Source: Lacrimispora sinapis (GTDB lineage: Bacteria; Bacillota; Clostridia; Lachnospirales; Lachnospiraceae). From it: 64,000 nt of DNA. Every line of letters begins with the position of its first letter. The stretch's first letter is position 1. The position numbers were made by a program, and so were the translations under genes. The stretch is taken from assembly GCF_043633585.1 (NCBI RefSeq), contig NZ_CP141832.1, positions 1,984,001 to 2,048,000 of the forward strand, written 5' to 3'. Positions 58,089-64,000 of this stretch are shown in pieces. The notes beneath the pieces were generated by a model. The model saw only the letters and a program-made list of their open reading frames with translations, searched no databases and had not been told where the DNA came from.

Positions 58089-59858
58089 CTAATCCAGCGA
58101 AATATGCAAATCCCTTAACGCAGCCTGTTCCTTTATAATTCTTTGCAGTTCTTCAATCCCTGCTGCATGACGGCTGGCATGATCCAGACTGTTCTTTTTC
58201 ACTTTCATAATCGTTTCCGAAAACGCTTTTTTTTGTTCTTCATTATTCAGGGATTCTTTTAAGCTCGCATGAAAAAGACCTGCGACTGCCCGGTATTGAT
58301 CATCGTCATTAATGAAATGATTTAAAATCTCAGCCGGATTCAAAGTTCCGGCAGCGTGTCCGTCAAAAACCATCCGTGCCACCTTATAATACAGTTCTTC
58401 TATAAAATCTTCCGGAGTGATTACTCCCTTAATCTTATCAAATAGTAACGGATTTTCAATCAACCAGGTAAGAAGCAGTCTCTGGGACTGTTTCACACCA
58501 TCTTCTTTATCCTTTTTTTTCCGATTTTTCAAGCCTTCTTCTTCCCCTCGGGAAGTCTGGCTGACCGGTCCAAAGGAAGCTCCCAGACGGTTTACCAGAC
58601 GCTTTAAATCTTCGTAATTGATAAAGTATTCCCGGGAAACCGCTTCCAGATAATTATCCCGTTCCAGTGCCTCCGGAAATTCCAGGAGCTTTTTCGCCAC
58701 CTGGTTATAAAACTCTGTCTTCTGTTCCGGGTCATCCATCTTATAATTTTTTTTCAAAACATCAATTTCAAAAAGAAAGCTGTTCCTCGCCTCCGAAATT
58801 CTCTGGCGGAAAGCATCTGCTCCCAAATTCTTGATGAATTCATCCGGATCTTTGTAAGGCTGCATATCAAGCACCCGGATGGACATTCCAACCTCCTTCA
58901 GGATCGGAATCGCACGAAGTGCCGCCTTAATTCCGGCCCCGTCGCTGTCATAGGTGAGGACCACCTTATCCGTGTAGCGTTTTAAAAGCTGGGCGTGCTG
59001 AGTCGTAAATGCAGTTCCAAGAGAAGCCACCGCATTGGTAAAGCCTGCCTGGTGCATGGCAATAACATCAATATATCCTTCACAGATCAATATGTACTTT
59101 TCCCTGGATAATCTTGCATAATTAAGCCCATACAAATTCCGGCTCTTGTCAAAAAGCTTTGTCTCCGGTGAGTTTAGATACTTAGGCTCTCCGGCCCCCA
59201 TGACACGTCCCCCGAATCCGATGACCCGGTTATTCACATCCATAATCGGGAACATGACACGGTTCCAGAACTTATCGTGGGTTCCACGTTCTTCAATGGT
59301 CACAAGCCCGGTCTGCTTTAGGATATGATCCTCGTATCCTTTTCCTTTTAAATACCGGTAAAGGTCATCGCTTGTCTTATTGGAATATCCGAGCCCGAAC
59401 CGGACGATGGTCTCATCGGTCAGCTTTCTCTCTCTTAAATACCGGTAACCGATCTCCCCCTGAGGGGTTTTAAGCTGATAGTAAAAGTAGCTGGCAGCCA
59501 GTTTATTGATCTCTAACAGTGTCGCCCTCAAATCCTCCTGAGCCTTGGCCTCCTTGCTGTATTCCCCAACCGGAAGCTTCACTCCTGCCCGGTCCGCCAA
59601 GGCCTTTAACGCCTCGGAAAAGGAGTAGTTCTCATATTCCATCACAAAGGTTATGGCATTACCGCCGGCACCGCAGCCGAAACAGTAATACATCTGTTTG
59701 GCAGGCGATACGGAAAAGGAAGGTGACTTTTCATTGTGAAAGGGACAAAGGCCGAAATAATTGCTACCCTTCTTCTGCAGTTTCACATATCCCGAAATCA
59801 AATCTACAATGTCATTCTTTAACCGGACCTCTTCAATTACTTCTTCCGAATATCGCAT
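58089..59858 (-). CDS. dnaG: DNA primase DnaG
   Basis: Makes RNA primers at the replication fork. 589 residues: CHC2 zinc domain (CPFHNEKSPSFSVSPAKQ and YYCFGCGAGGNAI, about 38-65), Toprim core with YILICEGYIDVIAMHQAGF and VVLTYDSDGAGIKAALRA (about 255-330), then a DnaB-interacting C-terminal helical domain (about 450-589). It starts MRYSEEVIEEVRLKNDIVDL behind AGGAGG. It lies between dgt and rpoD. Confidence 0.97.
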   Translation of the reverse strand: MRYSEEVIEEVRLKNDIVDLISGYVKLQKKGSNYFGLCPFHNEKSPSFSVSPAKQMYYCFGCGAGGNAITFVMEYENYSFSEALKALADRAGVKLPVGEYSKEAKAQEDLRATLLEINKLAASYFYYQLKTPQGEIGYRYLRERKLTDETIVRFGLGYSNKTSDDLYRYLKGKGYEDHILKQTGLVTIEERGTHDKFWNRVMFPIMDVNNRVIGFGGRVMGAGEPKYLNSPETKLFDKSRNLYGLNYARLSREKYILICEGYIDVIAMHQAGFTNAVASLGTAFTTQHAQLLKRYTDKVVLTYDSDGAGIKAALRAIPILKEVGMSIRVLDMQPYKDPDEFIKNLGADAFRQRISEARNSFLFEIDVLKKNYKMDDPEQKTEFYNQVAKKLLEFPEALERDNYLEAVSREYFINYEDLKRLVNRLGASFGPVSQTSRGEEEGLKNRKKKDKEDGVKQSQRLLLTWLIENPLLFDKIKGVITPEDFIEELYYKVARMVFDGHAAGTLNPAEILNHFINDDDQYRAVAGLFHASLKESLNNEEQKKAFSETIMKVKKNSLDHASRHAAGIEELQRIIKEQAALRDLHISLD

Positions 59859-59894
59859 GAAGCCTTAATCCTCCTTCCTTTCTTTCTCTATGGT

Positions 59895-60905
59895 TTAAAT
59901 GGCTTTCCATGCCTTCGGAACAAACAGGCTCTCAAATTTATCTATGGCATAGCTGTCACTCATACCTGCGATATAATCACAGACTGCCCGTTCCTTATTC
60001 ACTCCCCGGTTCTCCATAAAATAACGGTATTCCTCCGGCAGTTTTTCCGGGTTATCCATATAATACTGAAATAGCATGACAATGAGATTCTGGGCTTTCC
60101 CTTCTTCCCTCTTGGGAATCTCATTCTTATAAACATTGTTAAACATCCAGGTACGCAGTCCCTGCATGGCTTCCTCCATGTGAGGAGACATGACGATATC
60201 CTGTTTTCCATAGCTGTTTCCTATAATATCATGAATGAGATTATTCAGCCTTTCCCGAACGCTGTGCCCAAGTACTCCGGTAAAGCGCTCCGGTAAATCC
60301 TCTTCAACAAACATCTTTGCCCGAATGGCATCATCAATGTCATGATTGATATAAGCGATCTTATCAGACAGACGCACGATACAGCCCTCAAGAGTCGAGG
60401 GATGGCCGCTGGTACGGTGGTTTAATATCCCATCCCTTACCTCCCAGGTGAGATTTAAGCCCATCCCCCCTTTTTCCAGGACCTCTACGACACGGACGCT
60501 CTGCTTGTAATGCTCAAAACCTTCCGAACAGATCCGGTTAAGAACCGCTTCTCCGGAATGACCGAATGGAGTATGTCCCAAATCATGTCCCAAAGCTATG
60601 GCTTCCGTCAGATCTTCATTCAAACGAAGGGATTTCGCTATGGTCCTGGCAATTTGGGATACTTCCAGTGTATGGGTCAGTCTGGTGCGGTAATGATCCC
60701 CCTCCGGTGCCAGAAAGACCTGGGTCTTATGCTTTAATCTCCGAAATGCCTTACAATGGATGATCCGGTCCCGGTCTCTTTGATAGGCTGTCCGGATATC
60801 GCATGGATCTTCCATTCGATCTCTGCCCTTGCTGTCTTTGCTGAAGGAAGCATAAGGGCTCAAATATGCTTCTTCCCACTGTTCCGTGGATTCCCTGATA
60901 TTCAT
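59895..60905 (-). CDS. dgt: dGTP triphosphohydrolase-like HD protein
   Basis: HD-domain enzyme of 336 residues that hydrolyses dNTPs to nucleoside and triphosphate. Metal ligands are in RTRLTHTLEVSQIARTIA (His) and ALGHDLGHTPFGHSGE (HD), with a late Asp in IVRLSDKIAYINHDIDDAI. It starts MNIRESTEQWEEAYLSPYAS; GAAGGATG precedes the ATG. First gene of the dnaG-rpoD cluster, 36 bp before dnaG. The association of dgt with dnaG is common in Clostridia. Confidence 0.94.
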   Translation of the reverse strand: MNIRESTEQWEEAYLSPYASFSKDSKGRDRMEDPCDIRTAYQRDRDRIIHCKAFRRLKHKTQVFLAPEGDHYRTRLTHTLEVSQIARTIAKSLRLNEDLTEAIALGHDLGHTPFGHSGEAVLNRICSEGFEHYKQSVRVVEVLEKGGMGLNLTWEVRDGILNHRTSGHPSTLEGCIVRLSDKIAYINHDIDDAIRAKMFVEEDLPERFTGVLGHSVRERLNNLIHDIIGNSYGKQDIVMSPHMEEAMQGLRTWMFNNVYKNEIPKREEGKAQNLIVMLFQYYMDNPEKLPEEYRYFMENRGVNKERAVCDYIAGMSDSYAIDKFESLFVPKAWKAI

Positions 60906-60973
60906 TCAATCACATCCTTCGCCCAAAGTTATGGTACATTATATCATATTTTCTGTAATTATAATACCCTATA

Positions 60974-61825
60974 TTAAATTATTTGCAATTTTGATTCCCT
61001 GTTTCCAGCCATATTTTTCCGATAGGTACTGGGCAGACAGCCATACCGTTTTTTAAATGCCTTGGAAAAAGCTCTGCTGTCTGGAAATCCATGATTCATG
61101 GCGATTTCTCCGATTTCATGCTCCGTTCCCACAAGCTCTCTGACCGCATATTTAACACGCAGATCAATCAGATAGGTCCGGTAATTGACCTGCGCATATT
61201 TCTGGAAAATCCTTGATAAATAGGTAGGGCTGTAACCAAAACGTCCGGCAACATCCTCAAGCTTTAAATCCTGATCGTAATTATCTCTCATATACTGTGT
61301 CACATCCGACAATTTATCGAGCTGCTTTTTCTGCCGCAGGACCTCTTTATCCATGGTCTCCGTTTTAAATTCCGTGATCAGCAGATACAGAAGTTCATAG
61401 AACTGGCTTTTTACCTTTAAGCTGTAGCCATACGCCTGTTTTTCATAAATAGAAAACATGGCGGCCACCAGATCCGCCAGCCTTTTATTCTGAACGTCGC
61501 TTTTCTTCTCAAAATTCATGTAGCCCTCTTCCCCGGAATACTCTTTGAACGTTTCTCCCGGAATCTGCAGGACAATGGTAATGTTGGGATTGGGGCATTC
61601 AATGGAATGGACTTCATTGGAATTTACTAAAACAAAATCCTGCCTGGAAAGGGATAAGTGGCGGTTATGGATATAAAAATCAATTTTTCCTTCCTGAACC
61701 AGAAATATTTCCACGGAATGATGCCAGTGTTTTGTAACTTTATAATTTCCTTCCCTGCCCTCAAAAATGAAAAGCCGGAAAGGCAGATCGTCATTGGGGA
61801 TCACCAGCTCATATCTGACGTCCAT
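60974..61825 (-). CDS. AraC family transcriptional regulator
   Basis: 283 residues: N-terminal cupin (about 10-110: KHWHHSVEIFLVQEGKIDFYI) that binds an effector, and C-terminal double HTH (about 180-275: LKLEDVAGRFGYSPTYLSRIFQKYAQVNYRTYL and IGEIAMNHGFPDSRAFSKAFKKRYGCLPSTYRK). GGAGGTGTTTC precedes the ATG. It stands between dgt and an S8 protease; no sugar gene is next to it, so its target cannot be stated. Confidence 0.93.
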   Translation of the reverse strand: MDVRYELVIPNDDLPFRLFIFEGREGNYKVTKHWHHSVEIFLVQEGKIDFYIHNRHLSLSRQDFVLVNSNEVHSIECPNPNITIVLQIPGETFKEYSGEEGYMNFEKKSDVQNKRLADLVAAMFSIYEKQAYGYSLKVKSQFYELLYLLITEFKTETMDKEVLRQKKQLDKLSDVTQYMRDNYDQDLKLEDVAGRFGYSPTYLSRIFQKYAQVNYRTYLIDLRVKYAVRELVGTEHEIGEIAMNHGFPDSRAFSKAFKKRYGCLPSTYRKNMAGNRESKLQII

Positions 61826-61897
61826 GAAACACCTCCCGAAAAATGATGATATTATTATAAATCATTTTCGTTAAATTTCCAATGGTTTTCACAGAGG

Positions 61898-63601
61898 CTA
61901 TACCGGGATGCTGTCACTGACACACAAAACGCCGTATCCCAGTTCCGGATTGGGATACTGGGTGATCCCCGGCAGCTTTCTGGTCCCCCGGATCAAATAG
62001 GCTTTTACCTTTTCTCCGAATAAAAACGGATCTCTGCCTTCTACGATTCCCCATTGCATGAGGAGAGCAGCACTTCCGGTCACAAATGGAGTTGCAAACG
62101 AAGTGCCGGTCACCGTTTCATAGCCGCCGCCGGCCTTTGCCGCAACAATCCCCACTCCCGGGGCTGCCAAATCCGGTTTGACCTGATTGGTTCTTCTGGT
62201 ATAACCTCTCCCGGAAAAATCTGCATAGGACTGATAGGTGTCATCATAAGCCCCCACTGAAATTACCTTTGCCGCTGTGGAAGGAATGGTAAGGGTCGTT
62301 TCCGGGGAAGGCCGCAAAAAACGGGTGGATTCATTAAGTACTCCCGCAGACGGCAGCCACAGATCATACTTTCCTTCCACAATCTGTCTGGGAGTTAAGC
62401 GGAACTTCCAGACTCCGCTGTCTATATAGGTATCAAGGGGCAGAAAATCCATATATATTTCCTGCGCCACGCTGTAAGGACCAGGCTTTCCATAGTATAA
62501 CAAGATCTGGGTATTAGCATAATTAATGGTCTGGGGGCCCAGTCTGCTGCTGATGGGACCGATGACCTCTCCGGGTGGTGTAATAATACTGATATCAAAT
62601 ATATCCGCATAGGATTTCCAAAGCTGAACGCTGAAGCTCTGCTGATACTCCCCCACACTCATTTCTATCTCCTGAGGACCTTGTATGGTGAGCACACCGG
62701 AGATATGGCCGCCTGCAACTCCTTCGTTGCCGGTTCCCACCACAATGACTGTCCTTCCATAATTGGATATATCATCAAGAAAGGTTTCAAGAAGGCTGGT
62801 GCCGTCATGAGATCCATAGGTATTTCCAAAGCTTAAGTTGATCGCAATGGGCATCTGCATATCCACAGCTTCCTTGACAGCAAAATTAACCGCCCTCATA
62901 AGCTCTGTGGTTCTTGGAAATCCGCCCTCCTGCGGGACGCCCAGCTTCACCACGATCAGCGGGCTCTGAAATGCGAGTCCACGGTACTGCCCTCTGTTCT
63001 CCCTGCCATTTCCGGCGGCAATGGAGGCAACCGCAGTCCCATGTCCGCTGATATCTACGGAAGGAACCAAAGCTCTTGCCTCTGCCCTTGTTCCGGTTGC
63101 AAGAGCCGCATTGATTTCCTCACTGGTGAAAACCCGGTCGAGGGTCTGATCCCAAAGCTTGATGATCCTGGTGGTCCCGTCGTCATTGCGAAAGTCATCA
63201 TGGTAATAATCAATTCCAGAATCAATGACGGCTACCAGAACTCCACGCCCATCCAGACTATTGGTTCCCTGCTGGACCAAATTGACGCAAGAGGCCGCCT
63301 TTGCCTGATTAATGGCAAAGAACAGCCTCTTTGGTTTTTCTACGTATTCGATCTGGGGAAGCCGGCTCAAAGTATCTATGACAGACTCAGGAACTCTAAG
63401 GATCGCATATTCATTCACCATCGGTTCCACTTGGATTCCTACCGAAGCTAATCCGCTTATGTCTCCGGAATATTTTACGATCACATCCCAGGACTGTTCC
63501 TCCGGATTAAATCCCACATTTAGGTTTGCTGACTTCGCCCGCTCTTCAGGAGAAGCACTGAGAGCAAGGTTCAGCAGATTTTCCAGTTTCTGATCTTGCA
63601 T
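61898..63601 (-). CDS. Subtilisin-like S8 family peptidase (CspB-like)
   Basis: 567 residues without signal peptide. Prodomain (about 1-100), catalytic Asp in VLVAVIDSGIDYYHDDF, His in VDISGHGTAVASIAAGNG and Ser in YETVTGTSFATPFVTGSAAL, so the triad is complete. A jelly-roll insertion of about 150 residues lies between His and Ser, as in clostridial Csp proteases. Csp proteins process pro-SleC in germination, but many Lachnospiraceae carry several S8 paralogues of unknown role. ATG 63599-63601 has CAGGA seven bases upstream; an ATG nine codons earlier has a poor site. It follows the SpoIID-like gene. Confidence 0.88.
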   Translation of the reverse strand: MQDQKLENLLNLALSASPEERAKSANLNVGFNPEEQSWDVIVKYSGDISGLASVGIQVEPMVNEYAILRVPESVIDTLSRLPQIEYVEKPKRLFFAINQAKAASCVNLVQQGTNSLDGRGVLVAVIDSGIDYYHDDFRNDDGTTRIIKLWDQTLDRVFTSEEINAALATGTRAEARALVPSVDISGHGTAVASIAAGNGRENRGQYRGLAFQSPLIVVKLGVPQEGGFPRTTELMRAVNFAVKEAVDMQMPIAINLSFGNTYGSHDGTSLLETFLDDISNYGRTVIVVGTGNEGVAGGHISGVLTIQGPQEIEMSVGEYQQSFSVQLWKSYADIFDISIITPPGEVIGPISSRLGPQTINYANTQILLYYGKPGPYSVAQEIYMDFLPLDTYIDSGVWKFRLTPRQIVEGKYDLWLPSAGVLNESTRFLRPSPETTLTIPSTAAKVISVGAYDDTYQSYADFSGRGYTRRTNQVKPDLAAPGVGIVAAKAGGGYETVTGTSFATPFVTGSAALLMQWGIVEGRDPFLFGEKVKAYLIRGTRKLPGITQYPNPELGYGVLCVSDSIPV

Positions 63602-63649
63602 ATGAAATTCCTGTACTTTTTCTATCATCCTACGCGAAAGGAATCCATC

Positions 63650-64000
63650 TCATGACTTTCCCTGATTCGCTTCGTGAACTTCCGCACCATGATAGAAGAA
63701 TTTTAAGATGTCCTCATAGCTTTTCCCCTCTTTTGCCATCGCCTGAGCACCATTCTGGCTCATTCCCACTCCATGGCCATAGCCTCCCCCGTATATGTGA
63801 AAGGTAGTAATATTCTTATCATCCACGCCCTGATTATCAATTGCAATATAAGCACTTGGAAGAGATTCAAAATTCTTCATGACACTGCCGTCTTTTTTTG
63901 TGAGAACCATGTATTGATTGCCCAGCTTGGCTCTCACCTGGCCTTCCCCGCTGATCGTCATGGTGCCATCAGAACCTTCCACTCTCACTTTTTTGACAAT
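63650..64000 (-). CDS. spoIID: SpoIID/LytB domain protein (5' end outside window)
   Basis: C-terminal 117 residues or so of a SpoIID/LytB-type lytic transglycosylase. The family end motif is clear: FHIYGGGYGHGVGMSQNGAQ, AMAKEGKSYEDILKFFYHG. SpoIID cleaves septal glycan during engulfment; LytB-type paralogues act in the vegetative wall. The frame is open to the right edge, so the full product and role are undetermined. The S8 protease gene follows closely. Confidence 0.85.
   Translation of the reverse strand: MVKKVRVEGSDGTMTISGEGQVRAKLGNQYMVLTKKDGSVMKNFESLPSAYIAIDNQGVDDKNITTFHIYGGGYGHGVGMSQNGAQAMAKEGKSYEDILKFFYHGAEVHEANQGKS

Overview
The window reads as chromosomal DNA of an endospore-forming, obligately anaerobic Firmicute of the class Clostridia, most likely a Lachnospiraceae member of the Lacrimispora/Clostridium sphenoides type (inference from gene content and order; no search was run). 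The evidence is sporulation genes (sigK, ytaF, spoIID, spoIIIE/ftsK), formate-tetrahydrofolate ligase, the dgt-dnaG-rpoD-trmK-nif3 order, strong AGGAGG ribosome binding sites and moderate GC content. Most genes lie on the minus strand.

Layout. 1-8051: murF (cut by the window edge), murE, fhs, ftsK/spoIIIE and a ClpP-like tepA gene, all minus. 8381-12024: citrate synthase and an aconitase-family hydratase on the plus strand behind a structured leader. 12098-17896: an SH3/NlpC-P60 cell-wall peptidase, a three-gene TrpXYZ-like ABC transporter and a YitT membrane protein. 18046-22329: galT and a flavin/electron-transfer-like trio (Gx/EetB-like membrane protein, FMN-binding protein with three near-identical 375-bp repeats, divergent NusG-II/EetA-like protein). 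22354-26142: a phosphate-type operon (Na/Pi symporter, PhoB-like regulator, PhoR-like kinase) preceded by an 11-bp-phased array of TTTACA-like sites. 26240-34584: dipeptidase, small alarmone synthetase, Mrp ATPase, folT under a THF riboswitch, lrgAB, small membrane proteins, fliB-like methylase, ytaF and signal peptidase I.

34719-38447 is the most interesting region. The sporulation sigma factor gene sigK is split in two by a very small (about 3.1 kb) skin-like element. It carries its own large serine recombinase, a 55-codon divergent ORF that is a candidate excision factor, and an unusual cytochrome-b5-domain protein with a long PGTGTx repeat. A 13-bp direct repeat with an AATGA core sits at both junctions. 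Joining the halves at that core restores an uninterrupted 210-codon SigK reading frame without a pro-sequence.

38623-40700: stand-alone AICAR transformylase and PurO-like IMP cyclohydrolase genes under a ZTP riboswitch with a terminator. 40719-44614: a MacB-like ABC exporter with a membrane-anchored S-layer/NEW3-like protein encoded between ATPase and permease. 44854-46196: pyrBI. 46244-47469: a GNAT acetyltransferase and an exonuclease/zinc-ribbon fusion. 47668-52832: a GH127 glycosidase with its sugar ABC transporter. 53271-53620: RNase P RNA. 53664-60905: a TGS-uridine kinase, nif3, trmK, rpoD, dnaG and dgt, the macromolecular synthesis cluster. 60974-64000: an AraC regulator, a subtilisin-like S8 protease and a SpoIID-domain gene cut by the right edge. 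I saw no tRNA, rRNA, insertion sequence or CRISPR array.
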